Assembly: GCF_001043175.1 (NCBI RefSeq)
Contig: NZ_CP011494.1
Coordinates: 3,844,001-3,908,000, forward strand
Reading direction: 5' to 3'
DNA from: Marinobacter psychrophilus
GTDB lineage: Bacteria; Pseudomonadota; Gammaproteobacteria; Pseudomonadales; Oleiphilaceae
Length of the DNA: 64,000 nt
Part shown: positions 36,419 through 45,809 of the stretch, in pieces
Layout: the number at the start of each line of letters is the position of its first letter
Numbering within the stretch: the first letter of the stretch is position 1
The notes under the pieces: model-generated
Database searches by the model: none
Told to the model about the DNA's origin: nothing
The model's input: the letters and a program-made list of their open reading frames with translations, nothing else
Position numbers and translations under genes: made by a program

Positions 36419-38692
36419 ATGCTACTCGCCACCGACCTTGACGGTACTTTTCTCGCGGGTGATCCGGAAAATCGCCTCAAGCTTTATCGACTCATCGTTG
36501 CTCACCCCGAGATCGATTTAGTGTTTGTAACCGGTCGAGGGCTGGAAGCCGTACTACCCCTGCTGTCCGATCCGACGATTCCGCAGCCCGACTACATTAT
36601 CTGCGATGTCGGCTGTACCGTGGTTCATGGCGCGTCACAACAAGCTATCCAGCCACTGCAGGGCGAAATCGACGAGCTTTGGCCAGGTGAGCAAGTTGTG
36701 GAGCGCGCGCTGTCCTCATTTGAAGGCTTGCAGCGTCAGGAAGTCCCTCAAGAGCGCCGTGTCTCTTACTTCTGTGACAACGATCTGGTCAGCGAAGACA
36801 TGCTGGCACGCGTCAGCGCATTATCTTGTGATGTATTGTTTTCCGCGGGCAAGTACCTGGACATACTTCCGCAGGGCGTCAACAAGGGACGCACACTGTC
36901 CCGTCTGATTGAACACCTAGGGGTAGACCCGGAATCGGTTTTGGTTGCTGGTGACACCCTCAATGACCTGTCGATGTATCAACACGAATTCAAGGGTGTC
37001 TGTGTCGGTGAGTCCGAGGCCGGGCTGCTGGCAGCAACCGAGCATCAGGCGCGAGTACTTCATGCCGGAGCATCGGGCTGCGGTGGCATTCTGGAGGCAT
37101 TCGAACATTTTGGTTATCTGGGCCAGATGGGCATTGAAGCCGAAATTCCGGATTACATGAACAGGGGCAAATCTGACCTGGTAATTGTTTACCATCGCCT
37201 ACCCTATGAAGAAGTGATTGAGAATGGGGAGTTGATTCGACGTCGGCCCAAATCGCCCAATGGCATCATCCCCACACTGCTGAGTTTCTTCTCCGATGGC
37301 AAAGCAGGTTCGTGGGTCGCCTGGTCAGTTGACGATCCCGATCTCGGCCCCTTCCAGACCCACACCGAAGTGGATACCAGCCGCTACGAAAAACTGGTCG
37401 CGGCACGAGTAGCACTGAGCGAAGAAGACGTTGAAATCTTTTACAAACGATTCTCGAAAGAAGCCTTCTGGCCGACCCTGCACACCTTCTGGGAGCGGGC
37501 CACGTTCCGCGATGACCACTGGCAGGTGTACCTCAAGGTCAACAGGTTGTTTGCCGGGCGCGCCGCCGAAGAAGCGGCGGAAAACGCCGTGGTCTGGATT
37601 CACGATTACAATCTTTGGATGGTACCGGCCTATTTACGCGAGATGCGGCCAGACCTCACCATCGCCTTCTTCCATCACACCTACTTCCCGTCAGCCGACG
37701 TGTTCAACGTTCTGCCCTGGCGCCGTGAAATCATCGGCAGCCTGTTGCAGTGTGACCACATTGGTTTTCATATTCCCCGGCAAGCCGAAAATTTTGTGGA
37801 TGTGGCAAGAGGAGTCACACCGCTTGAGGTCACCCAAAAAATGGGCTGTGCACCGCGCTTTCTGACCTATGGCTGCGCGGTCGGTCTTGATGAAATGAGC
37901 ACCGAAATCACAGTGAATGACCGCAAGATCGGGCTGGGTGCGCACCCGGTCGGACTTGACCTGAATCGCGTTCGTACCGCCCTGTCTGACCAGAGTGTCA
38001 TCGCGCAAATGGAAACACTGCGTGAAGAGTTCAAGGATGTCCGGCTAATTCTGTCGGTGGAGCGTCTCGACTTCACCAAAGGCATTATTGAAAAGCTACA
38101 GGCTTATGAGCGCATTCTGAACGAGCATCCTGAACTGAAAACCAAAGTCACCCTCATGCTGATCTGCGTGCCGGCGGCGGCCGGAATGACTATTTACGAG
38201 GAATTGCTGTCGCAGATCGAACAAACGGTGGGGCGCATTAACGGGCAGTTTGCACAGGTCGGGTGGACCCCGGTACAGTTCTTTTTCCGCGCCCTGCCCT
38301 TTGAAGAGCTGGTGGCCTATTACACCATAGCCGATGTGATGTGGATTACGCCGCTGCGGGATGGCCTGAACCTGGTCGCAAAAGAATACATCGCAACCCA
38401 GGGCTTAACCCAAGGCAGTGGCGTACTGGTGCTGTCTGAATTTGCCGGCGCTGCGGCAGAACTGCGCGGCGCCATTCTGGCGAACCCGCACCACCCGCAG
38501 GACCTGGCCGATACCTGCTACTACGCGTTGGCAATCAGCCGAAGTGAAGCCCGGAATCGACTGAGCGAAGCCTTCGAAGTGGTTTGCCGTTATGACATCG
38601 AGTATTGGGGGCGGGAGTTTATCAATGAGGTTGAACGGCGACGCACAACAAAATTAAACAAGATTTCGGCCATAGGTCATCGCGCAGCCTGA
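36419..38692 (+). CDS. ggpPS: Bifunctional glucosylglycerol-phosphate synthase/phosphatase GgpPS
   Basis: This 757-residue fusion makes the compatible solute glucosylglycerol from ADP-glucose and glycerol 3-phosphate. Residues 1 to about 240 form a HAD phosphatase (DLDGTFLAGD, and VLVAGDTLND for the acidic motif), which removes the phosphate. Residues about 250-750 form a GT20 synthase, with LVIVYHRLPYEE, WIHDYNLWMVPAYLREM, SVERLDFTKGI and DGLNLVAKEYIA. The fused form is known from Azotobacter and other gammaproteobacteria, while cyanobacteria use separate GgpS and GgpP. AGGAG precedes the ATG. The phosphorylase gene follows after 32 bases. Confidence 0.93.
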   Translation: MLLATDLDGTFLAGDPENRLKLYRLIVAHPEIDLVFVTGRGLEAVLPLLSDPTIPQPDYIICDVGCTVVHGASQQAIQPLQGEIDELWPGEQVVERALSSFEGLQRQEVPQERRVSYFCDNDLVSEDMLARVSALSCDVLFSAGKYLDILPQGVNKGRTLSRLIEHLGVDPESVLVAGDTLNDLSMYQHEFKGVCVGESEAGLLAATEHQARVLHAGASGCGGILEAFEHFGYLGQMGIEAEIPDYMNRGKSDLVIVYHRLPYEEVIENGELIRRRPKSPNGIIPTLLSFFSDGKAGSWVAWSVDDPDLGPFQTHTEVDTSRYEKLVAARVALSEEDVEIFYKRFSKEAFWPTLHTFWERATFRDDHWQVYLKVNRLFAGRAAEEAAENAVVWIHDYNLWMVPAYLREMRPDLTIAFFHHTYFPSADVFNVLPWRREIIGSLLQCDHIGFHIPRQAENFVDVARGVTPLEVTQKMGCAPRFLTYGCAVGLDEMSTEITVNDRKIGLGAHPVGLDLNRVRTALSDQSVIAQMETLREEFKDVRLILSVERLDFTKGIIEKLQAYERILNEHPELKTKVTLMLICVPAAAGMTIYEELLSQIEQTVGRINGQFAQVGWTPVQFFFRALPFEELVAYYTIADVMWITPLRDGLNLVAKEYIATQGLTQGSGVLVLSEFAGAAAELRGAILANPHHPQDLADTCYYALAISRSEARNRLSEAFEVVCRYDIEYWGREFINEVERRRTTKLNKISAIGHRAA

Positions 38693-38724
38693 TCTGACCT
38701 TCACCCAATCCAGGAGCCAGACAC

Positions 38725-40167
38725 ATGCTGTTAAAAAATGCCGTGCAGCTGATTTGCTACCCAAACCGAATTGGCAATAACCTGAAAGACCTCTATACGG
38801 TGGTCGACAAACACCTGTCAGAGGCCATTGGTGGGCTGCATATCTTGCCGTTTTTTCCGTCCAATGCCGATGGCGGGTTTTCGCCCTTGACTCACAAGGA
38901 AGTGGATCCGGACTTTGGTACCTGGGACGACATTGAAGCCTTCACGAAAAAGTACGACCTGTGTGTCGACCTGACGGTGAACCATATCTCTGACGAGTCT
39001 CCCGAGTTTAAGGATTTTATCGCCCATGGCTTCGATTCGAAGTATGCCGACCTGTTCGTTCATGTCGACAAGTTCGGCGAGATTTCTCCGGATGACATGG
39101 CCAAGATTCATATCCGCAAAGAGAAAGAACCCTTCCGGGAAGTGACGCTTGCGGATGGCACAAAAACCCGGGTCTGGTGCACCTTCACCGAGCAGCAGAT
39201 TGACCTTAATTACGAGTCCGACCAGGCTTACCGCCTGATGGAAAGTTATATCGGCTTTCTCACCTCGAAAGGTGTAAACCTGCTGAGGCTCGATGCCTTT
39301 GGTTACACCACCAAACGTATCGGAACCAGCTGCTTTTTGGTGGAGCCCGAAGTTTATCGGATACTCGACTGGATTAACGAAGTGGCCCTGAAACACGGCG
39401 CGGAATGCCTGCCGGAAGTCCACGATCACACCAGTTATCAATACGCGATCGGCCGACGCAACATGCACCCCTACGGCTTTGCTCTGCCGCCCCTTTTGCT
39501 CTACTCGCTGCTGGACGCAAACAGCGTATACCTGAAAAACTGGCTGCGAATGTGCCCACGCAACATGGTGACCGTATTAGATACCCACGACGGAATCTGT
39601 ATTCCGGATGTCGAAGGGGTGTTGCCGGATGAAAAAATTCGAGCGCTTATTGATAACATTGATGCCCGCAGTGCAGACCCGATCATGCGGCGCTCAGCGG
39701 CCAATATCCACAGCGTTGGTGCAATCTACCAGCTCACCTGCACCTTCTATGACGCGCTCATGCAGAACGATGACGCCTACATTGCCGCTCGGGCGATTCA
39801 GTTTTTCACACCCGGCATTCCGCAGGTCTACTACGTGGGGTTGTTGGCTGGATGCAACAACCACGAACTGATGAAACAAAGCGGCGAACTGCGGGATATC
39901 AATCGCCATTACTACACCCTGGACGACGTGGAACAACACATTCAGAAGCCCGTCGTGCAACGCTTACTGGCCCTGATGACGTTTCGTAGTAACTACCCTG
40001 CTTTTGATGGCCATTTTGAACTCAACTACTCCAACAATTCCAGCGTGGCCATGGCCTGGCGCCATGGAGACTATTACTGCCATCTGTTTGTCGACCTAAA
40101 CTTTAATACCGTAAAAATCGGGTATTACGACCTCGACACCGCACAAATGGAAAAACTTGCGTGTTAA
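38725..40167 (+). CDS. GH13_18 phosphorylase, probably glucosylglycerol phosphorylase
   Basis: A 480-residue sucrose-phosphorylase-like enzyme. The catalytic residues can be placed at D190 (LLRLDAFGY, nucleophile), E231 (CLPEVHDH, acid/base) and D289 (LDTHDGI, transition-state stabiliser). A 2-O-alpha-glucosylglycerol phosphorylase of this family has been characterised from Marinobacter adhaerens, and the adjacent ggpPS strongly favours that activity over sucrose phosphorolysis. It would turn glucosylglycerol plus phosphate into glucose 1-phosphate and glycerol, for reuse when salt falls. No transporter or PTS gene is next to it, so recycling of an internal pool is likely. Confidence 0.9.
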   Translation: MLLKNAVQLICYPNRIGNNLKDLYTVVDKHLSEAIGGLHILPFFPSNADGGFSPLTHKEVDPDFGTWDDIEAFTKKYDLCVDLTVNHISDESPEFKDFIAHGFDSKYADLFVHVDKFGEISPDDMAKIHIRKEKEPFREVTLADGTKTRVWCTFTEQQIDLNYESDQAYRLMESYIGFLTSKGVNLLRLDAFGYTTKRIGTSCFLVEPEVYRILDWINEVALKHGAECLPEVHDHTSYQYAIGRRNMHPYGFALPPLLLYSLLDANSVYLKNWLRMCPRNMVTVLDTHDGICIPDVEGVLPDEKIRALIDNIDARSADPIMRRSAANIHSVGAIYQLTCTFYDALMQNDDAYIAARAIQFFTPGIPQVYYVGLLAGCNNHELMKQSGELRDINRHYYTLDDVEQHIQKPVVQRLLALMTFRSNYPAFDGHFELNYSNNSSVAMAWRHGDYYCHLFVDLNFNTVKIGYYDLDTAQMEKLAC

Positions 40168-40300
40168 CGGAGTCTGCGCTGATTTTCTGATAGGCCCCCG
40201 ACGTGTTGCTGGCAGACTTCGCACAGCGATGACGCCAGATATGACATGTCGGCAATTTAATTATATTCTACCAAAACGACATTAACGGATGAATAGTTAA

Positions 40301-42067
40301 GTGCAACCGCATTGGCCCCTCCTCTTTCTTCTGACCGTGGTAAACCTGACACCGTGCGCGCTGGCTGAATCAGCGACCGATGACGGATCAGTGCCGGTCA
40401 TTGACGCTCGAACCGTGTTCCAGGGCGCAATGGTCAATCAGATGGCGTTTCTCGCCGAGCAAGACGAGGCGCTCTCCGTTGGCGCGGTTCAGTCCCTGAT
40501 CCGCAGGAATCCCGCTGTCTTGACGTATCCTGAGTCCAGCGTGTTAACCAGAGGCATCAATTCCGGTGCGATCTGGCTGGTGGCAAATGTTCTCAATCCG
40601 ACCGATGACCCCATTTTGCGCCGCGTGTCCGTCAGAACAGGCTGGTTGGAACAGGTCGACTTCTTTTTCATCGCAGAAGGCCAGCTGCCACAGCGCTTTA
40701 TTGGTGGCGATCGTATTCCGCTAAATCAGCGCTCCTTCGCCAAACGCATACCCAGTGCCGACTATCCGTTTCCGCCCGGCGAGACACGTCTGTTACTGCG
40801 GATTGAGACAGCGGACCCAATGGTGGTGCCACTGTATTTTTCCAGTGTTGCGGCCAGCCACCGTCGAGAGCAGTCAGAAACGGCGTTCTACAGCTTCATT
40901 TACGGCGTCATGTTTGCACTTTTGGCCTGCAGCCTGATGCTGTTCGCCGGCCTTCGGCAGCGGCGTTATCTGTTCTACTCGCTCTACACCGGCAGCTTTG
41001 TCGCTATGACCGCGTCCTACAACGGCATCGGCATGGCCCTACTCTGGCCCGAGGCGGTGGGCTGGCAACAATGGGCGCCCCCCCTGCTGATGTTGTGTTT
41101 CGCCAGCTCCGGCTTGGCGTTTGCGACGAATTTTCTGAGCACCAAACGCCGCCAACCGCGGCTCCACAAAACTTTCCAGACAATTGGCGTGGCTTATTTT
41201 GCGCTCTTTGTTGTCTTTTTCGCTTTGGGCGAACAAGGCCTGGCGCTGCGCCTGGCATTCCTGGTTGCGCCTTTGTTCAGTGTACTGATGCTCTACATGA
41301 GCGTGTCGAGCTGGGTGGCGGGTAATCAATTCGCACGCTATTTCATGCTGGGCACATTAGCCTCCGTTGTTGGTGCTTCGATTACGGCCTCAACGGTAAC
41401 CGGCATGATTCCTTATACCCAGCTTGGCTACTACGCCGTGGACATCGGCATGGTAGTGGATGCCATACTTTTGATGTTAGCGCTGGCCGATCTGGTTCGT
41501 AAAAACGAAGAAGCCAGGACAGCAGCCGAGCAAAATGCCCAGACTGACCTGCTGACAGGCCTGAGCAATCGGCGCGGTTTTCTGCCTGTCGCCGAATCAC
41601 TCTGGAGCCTGGTCACACGCAAAAACAGAAACGTCTGTGTGGCTATGATCGATATTGACCGTTTCAAAAGCATCAATGACCAGTATGGCCATGCCGTCGG
41701 CGACAAGGTCTTGAAGGTCATTGCTGACGAGCTTTATAGATCGCGGCGCCGCGGCGACCTCTTGGCCCGCTGGGGAGGTGAGGAATTCACTCTTTTGTTG
41801 CCGGAAACGAGCGAGGCGGAAGCCCTCAAAGTGGCCGAACGTTTCCGCCACAATGTTGAGCAGTTGGTGACCAATGACCGTGGCAAGGTGATTCAATGCA
41901 CCATCAGCATTGGTGTCGCCAGCCGTCATTCCGAACATGTCACCTTGGACCAAGCTATTGCCAAGGCCGATGAGGAGCTCTACCGGGCCAAGCTGCAAGG
42001 GCGCAATCAGGTCTCCTTTAGCCGCATGTCAGGCAAGTCCGTGGAAAACCCGCTGCCCGCCGACTGA
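40301..42067 (+). CDS. 7TMR-DISM diguanylate cyclase
   Basis: A 588-residue protein starting at GTG with a signal peptide (to about residue 24). A periplasmic 7TMR-DISMED2 carbohydrate-binding-like domain follows (about 50-190), then seven membrane helices (about 200-400) and a cytoplasmic GGDEF domain (about 420-580). The active site is GGEEF (ARWGGEEFTLLLP) with an RxxD inhibitory site (RRGD) five residues upstream, so it should make c-di-GMP under product feedback. The position right after the glucosylglycerol genes raises the possibility of a sugar or osmotic signal, but that is only context. Confidence 0.92.
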   Translation: MQPHWPLLFLLTVVNLTPCALAESATDDGSVPVIDARTVFQGAMVNQMAFLAEQDEALSVGAVQSLIRRNPAVLTYPESSVLTRGINSGAIWLVANVLNPTDDPILRRVSVRTGWLEQVDFFFIAEGQLPQRFIGGDRIPLNQRSFAKRIPSADYPFPPGETRLLLRIETADPMVVPLYFSSVAASHRREQSETAFYSFIYGVMFALLACSLMLFAGLRQRRYLFYSLYTGSFVAMTASYNGIGMALLWPEAVGWQQWAPPLLMLCFASSGLAFATNFLSTKRRQPRLHKTFQTIGVAYFALFVVFFALGEQGLALRLAFLVAPLFSVLMLYMSVSSWVAGNQFARYFMLGTLASVVGASITASTVTGMIPYTQLGYYAVDIGMVVDAILLMLALADLVRKNEEARTAAEQNAQTDLLTGLSNRRGFLPVAESLWSLVTRKNRNVCVAMIDIDRFKSINDQYGHAVGDKVLKVIADELYRSRRRGDLLARWGGEEFTLLLPETSEAEALKVAERFRHNVEQLVTNDRGKVIQCTISIGVASRHSEHVTLDQAIAKADEELYRAKLQGRNQVSFSRMSGKSVENPLPAD

Positions 42068-42143
42068 CGGTCCTTCCGGCTCCCTTGAGCCACGCGACGA
42101 GTCACTTGTTGGGCAGAACGGCCCCAATGGATTCAAAACGGGT

Positions 42144-42605
42144 TTATTTACTGCCCCAAATTTTTGCTACCGCGCGGTTGCTCCCTAGTAACCCAACCAC
42201 TTCACATACAAGCCCAATCACAAAAAATACGAGAAAAGGAATAAGCCCACCCAGTTGTGATGAGATGACTGCTAATACCGCTGAAACTGTTGATAGGGCT
42301 AAAAACAACACGCCCATAGCAATGAGTATCTTTCGGTGTGATGCCTCATAACGATACTCGCCGTCACCAGATTCAAATATGCGGAGTATGGGTTGGAATA
42401 TTCTTTTCACTATTTTTTCCATAAAGCGATGCTCATAAAGTTTTCCGTCAGAATTACTTGCCGCAATGACGCGCAGGTAACGATGTCCGCATGCCACTGA
42501 GTGGTGTTTTGTCCAGTACTTACAGCAGGGCAGGCGTTGATTTCCATGCTCAATCCAAGCTATTTTTTGAGTCACTAACGTGCCGTGGCAAAGCCAATCC
42601 GCCAT
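42144..42605 (-). CDS. Small membrane protein, unknown
   Basis: A 153-residue frame starting eight bases after the alcohol dehydrogenase stop. The N-terminal 60 residues are rich in W, C and H (MADWLCHGTLVTQKIAWIEH; CCKYW; SVACGHRYLRV), and the C-terminal part has two membrane helices. A shorter start at MEKIVKRIFQP would give a 92-residue membrane protein and cannot be excluded, as no strong ribosome binding site marks either. Function unknown. Confidence 0.6.
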   Translation of the reverse strand: MADWLCHGTLVTQKIAWIEHGNQRLPCCKYWTKHHSVACGHRYLRVIAASNSDGKLYEHRFMEKIVKRIFQPILRIFESGDGEYRYEASHRKILIAMGVLFLALSTVSAVLAVISSQLGGLIPFLVFFVIGLVCEVVGLLGSNRAVAKIWGSK

Positions 42606-42613
42606 ATTCAGAA

Positions 42614-43756
42614 TCAAAAAGACTGGCGCATCACGTCTTCTATTGTCGCAGTAGACAACACCACAGGATTGGCCTTCATGGAGGAAGAGCCGGCCGCTGC
42701 CTGTGAGGCTGGAATAATGTGTTCCTCCGTCACTCCGATCGACGCCAGCCCGGGTAATCCACTCTGAACAATCCATTGCCGAAAACGCTGCAATGCTTGG
42801 CCTCTGGAGGTCTCAAATACGTCAGCAATCCAGTCAATCACCCGGTCGACACGAGCGATCTGGTCAGCTTCAATCACGTTATCGCGGTTAGCAGCGATGC
42901 CAGCTGGTAACAATGCCCCGCATATCGCGCCATGCGGCGCACCGCATAATCCGCCTAACGGGCCAGCAATACCGTGAACAACACCCAGTCCAGAGTTCGC
43001 GAGCGCAAGACCACCGAAGAGGCTAACCTGAGCCAGCGAGTCACGTGCTTCTTCGGATTCCCTGTCCATAAGTTGCTTTAGCGCCCGCAGCCCCTTGGGA
43101 ATAGCCTCCCTACACAACATGTCCGTAAACAGATTTGAACGCGACGATAAATAGGGCTCGATTACCTGAGTAACCGCGTCTAGCCCCGAGTATAAGCTGA
43201 CCTGCCGAGGGCAGTTGTCGGTTAGCGCAGGATCTATCAAAGCAAGATCCGGGAGTAACTGGTTATCCCTGAGACTCACCTTGCGCTGGGCTTCCGGAAT
43301 ATTAATAACAGCGTTTCGAGTGACTTCTGCACCGGTGCCAGAGGTGGTCGGAACCAGAATCAACGGTAGGCGTTTGGCTGACAGTGGCAACTCGCTTCCG
43401 ACGACCTCCAGATGGCTCATCAACTCTGTCTGACTGGGCAGCATAGCGGCAAGTACTTTAGCGGCATCCATGACAGAGCCACCGCCGATTCCGAGCACCA
43501 GATCTATACCCAGCAATTTTCCTTGATCAATGGCCGCCATCAGCGTTTGCAGGTCTGGCTCTTTTTCGATGGACAGCGCTTGCACGATATCGATGCTCTG
43601 CAATGACTCGAAGACACCAGAGAGCCTACCTGGATTTCTACCATGCACCACCAGCACTCGCGAACCCAGTTTTGCCGCCCGGTCGTTTAGTTGGGCTATG
43701 TGCCCCCGCCCGAACAGTATCTCTGTCGGGGTTACCAGGTTAAAGGCGCCTATCAT
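42614..43756 (-). CDS. Iron-containing alcohol dehydrogenase family protein
   Basis: A 380-residue group III (Fe-ADH, PF00465) enzyme. It shows the nucleotide motif LGIGGGSVMDAAKVLA, VPTTSGTGAEVTRNAVI and HGIAGPLGGLCGAPHGAICG, which supplies two metal-binding histidines. In the first metal motif, usually GxDAxxHAxE, this protein reads GLDAVTQVIE, so a Gln stands where the first histidine ligand normally is. The metal may therefore bind differently. The substrate is unknown. A downstream small membrane protein gene follows closely. Confidence 0.88.
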   Translation of the reverse strand: MIGAFNLVTPTEILFGRGHIAQLNDRAAKLGSRVLVVHGRNPGRLSGVFESLQSIDIVQALSIEKEPDLQTLMAAIDQGKLLGIDLVLGIGGGSVMDAAKVLAAMLPSQTELMSHLEVVGSELPLSAKRLPLILVPTTSGTGAEVTRNAVINIPEAQRKVSLRDNQLLPDLALIDPALTDNCPRQVSLYSGLDAVTQVIEPYLSSRSNLFTDMLCREAIPKGLRALKQLMDRESEEARDSLAQVSLFGGLALANSGLGVVHGIAGPLGGLCGAPHGAICGALLPAGIAANRDNVIEADQIARVDRVIDWIADVFETSRGQALQRFRQWIVQSGLPGLASIGVTEEHIIPASQAAAGSSSMKANPVVLSTATIEDVMRQSF

Positions 43757-43897
43757 AGAAGGTATCGTCCTGAATAAAAGAGAGATTCCACTCGCGTTAG
43801 AACCTGGAGGAATACATAACAGAAAGACTAAAAATCGCGCCCTGTAAAGTGAGGGGCGCTCGACGCTCTAAAGATTTCCTGATACTGCCATTCTGAG

Positions 43898-43904
43898 GCT
43901 TAAC
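43898..43904 (-). repeat. Possible attC R' core between ynfA and the dehydrogenase
   Basis: On the minus strand the intergenic DNA ends in GCTTCAGCGTTAAGC, which fits the integron R' core (GTTRRRY as GTTAAGC). A matching R'' arm is not recognisable behind ynfA, so this would be a half site or decayed attC. Confidence 0.3.
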
Positions 43905-43991
43905 GCTGAAGCGAAGGAAGCACTGCGCCCACTTGGTAAGCTCTTATCCTTCACCAACCAAACCTTGCAGATAACCCACTTAATTGACGGG

Positions 43992-44324
43992 CTACGCAGT
44001 GCGAGGCGCAAACATGATGATGGCCATGCCCAAAAGTGCCACCGCAGACCCCACTATGTCCCATGTTGTTGGTCGAATTCCATTGACTGTCCACAGCCAC
44101 AAAATCGCCATAAAAATATAAACACCACCATAGGCTGCATACACCCTGCCCGCTGCAGCCGGGTGTAGCGACAACAACCAGACGAACGCCATCAAACTCA
44201 GAGCGCCAGGGACCAGAAGCCAGATTGTTTTGCCTTCCCGAAGCCAAAGATACGGCAAATAGCAGCCGAGAATTTCCGCTAATGCAGTGATGATAAAAAG
44301 GCCAAAAGTCTTCAATTCAGGCAA
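43992..44324 (-). CDS. YnfA/UPF0060 family membrane protein
   Basis: A 110-residue, four-helix membrane protein with the family signature [21 protein letters not shown] at residues 45-65. The start used is a TTG preceded by GGAG eight bases upstream, which gives the usual 108-110 residue length; a longer frame upstream has no binding site. The family resembles small multidrug resistance proteins in size, but activity is not established. Confidence 0.85.
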   Translation of the reverse strand: MPELKTFGLFIITALAEILGCYLPYLWLREGKTIWLLVPGALSLMAFVWLLSLHPAAAGRVYAAYGGVYIFMAILWLWTVNGIRPTTWDIVGSAVALLGMAIIMFAPRTA

Positions 44325-44360
44325 ATCACTTACTCCTTGGCCGCGGCACACCTTACGCAT

Positions 44361-44732
44361 CGGGCAATCTGGTTTTTTAATGAAAACAACATGAATAATA
44401 TGACCTTCATACTGCTCAATTCTTTTATGCGCTGAACAACACGGCTACCCCACTCCGAAACAGATTCAGATTTTAGTTCTTTAGAACCGTCTAGTTCCGC
44501 GTGGCCAAAAGATGACGCGTTTGCTCGCCAGGTATGCGTGCAAAACAAAATTGGCCGGTCATTTACACCAATGGTAACCGGCGCCGGCGCGTAGCGAAAG
44601 GAACCAAAAGCAGGAGAGCCATTTCAGTGCTGCCAGTCATGTTCACTGGAAAAACCCCTAAAAAACGCCGTACACTTGGCGTTAAATACTTAGCGCGATG
44701 GCTTTTATCGCCCCAAATACGATGGACTCTTC
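44361..44732. other. Intergenic DNA before ohrR
   Basis: No reading frame here resembles a known family. A hairpin AACGCC-GTACACTT-GGCGTT lies at 44,664-44,683, about 50 bases before the ohrR start, and could be an operator or a leader structure. Confidence 0.4.
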
Positions 44733-45182
44733 ATGCCCAACAACGATTCCTACTCCGCGCTGCTACTCGATAACCAACTGTGTTTTGCCCTCTACTCAAC
44801 GTCTTTGATGATGACCAAAGCTTATAAGCCACTGCTCAAATCCCTGAATCTGACCTATCCGCAGTATCTGGCCATGCTGGTTTTATGGGAGGAAGACGGC
44901 ATAACCGTGAGCCATATCAGCAAGCGATTGCTGACAGACCCCGGCTCACTCACGCCCCTACTAAAGCGGCTCGAGGCGGACGGTATGCTGAACCGGCAAC
45001 GCCGGAAAGACGATGAACGCGTGGTTGAATTGCACCTCACAGAACAGGGCCGGGCTCTTCAGAACCAAGCCAAGGATATACCGGGCTGCATTGTCAATGT
45101 CAGTGGCCAGTCAGTAACCGACCTAATGGAACTGAAACAGCAACTGATCAAGCTCCGCAGCAATCTGAAAACACCCACCTGA
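44733..45182 (+). CDS. ohrR: OhrR organic-peroxide-sensing repressor (MarR family)
   Basis: A 149-residue MarR-type regulator. The reactive cysteine lies in LDNQLCFALYSTS near residue 17, as in OhrR. The winged helix includes VSHISKRLLTDPGSLTPLLKRLE. The wing and dimer tyrosines of the family are partly visible (ALYST, KPLLKSLNLTYPQYL). Peroxide oxidation of the cysteine releases DNA and derepresses ohr, which is the next gene on the same strand. Confidence 0.93.
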   Translation: MPNNDSYSALLLDNQLCFALYSTSLMMTKAYKPLLKSLNLTYPQYLAMLVLWEEDGITVSHISKRLLTDPGSLTPLLKRLEADGMLNRQRRKDDERVVELHLTEQGRALQNQAKDIPGCIVNVSGQSVTDLMELKQQLIKLRSNLKTPT

Positions 45183-45249
45183 GCTCCTTCACCTAGCGCG
45201 TGCTTATTACACTTCCGCCATTTGTCTTGCGCGCAATCTATTTGTACGC

Positions 45250-45260
45250 TAACTTAGTTA
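45250..45260. promoter_or_regulatory. Candidate OhrR operator upstream of ohr
   Basis: TAACTTAGTTA is a perfect palindrome around a central T, located between ohrR and ohr about 85 bases before the ohr start. OhrR operators are AT-rich palindromes near ohr promoters. A second inverted repeat (GAGTCACCAACACGACTC) lies closer to the start codon. Confidence 0.4.
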
Positions 45261-45343
45261 TCGAGAAGCGCTATCAATTTGCGCAGTTATTAATCACGCA
45301 AACGAGGAGTCACCAACACGACTCGTCGAAAGGAGCAAACACT

Positions 45344-45772
45344 ATGTCTGTTGAACAAATTTTGTATCGCGCATCGGCCGAAGCCACGGGTGGCCGTGAC
45401 GGTCGTGCCATCTCATCAGACGGTATTCTAGATGTTGAGCTGGCCACTCCAAAAGAACTTGGCGGCGCCGGCGGCAAAGGAACAAACCCTGAGCAGCTTT
45501 TCGCTGCTGGATACTCTGCCTGCTTCATTGGTGCCATGAAGTTCGTCGCAGGCCGCGACAAGCTGGCAATGCCGGAAGAAGCGTCCATCGAAGGCGAAGT
45601 CGGCATTGGCCAAATTCCGGGCGGTTTTGGTATCGAAGTTGAGCTGAAGATTTCATTGCCGGGCATGGACGACGCCCAGGCGGAAAAGCTGATCAACGAA
45701 GCACACAAAGTGTGCCCCTACTCAAATGCAACCCGTGGCAACATCGACGTGACCCTAACCCGCGTCGAGTAA
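45344..45772 (+). CDS. ohr: Organic hydroperoxide resistance protein Ohr
   Basis: Ohr is a cytoplasmic thiol peroxidase that reduces organic and lipid hydroperoxides. The 142-residue protein has the peroxidatic cysteine in [10 protein letters not shown] and the resolving cysteine in [12 protein letters not shown], along with the catalytic-arginine region in the N-terminal GGRDGRA. AAAGGAGC precedes the ATG. It follows ohrR, giving the classical sensor-effector pair. Confidence 0.95.
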   Translation: MSVEQILYRASAEATGGRDGRAISSDGILDVELATPKELGGAGGKGTNPEQLFAAGYSACFIGAMKFVAGRDKLAMPEEASIEGEVGIGQIPGGFGIEVELKISLPGMDDAQAEKLINEAHKVCPYSNATRGNIDVTLTRVE

Positions 45773-45809
45773 TACCGTTTTTGGGTGATTAAGGGGGGGG
45801 CTATTGGCG

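Noticed and set aside
44330..44548. 72-codon minus-strand frame upstream of ynfA
   Set aside because: It has no family resemblance, overlaps the ynfA upstream region and lacks a binding site; the Cys pair near its end is not a recognisable metal motif.
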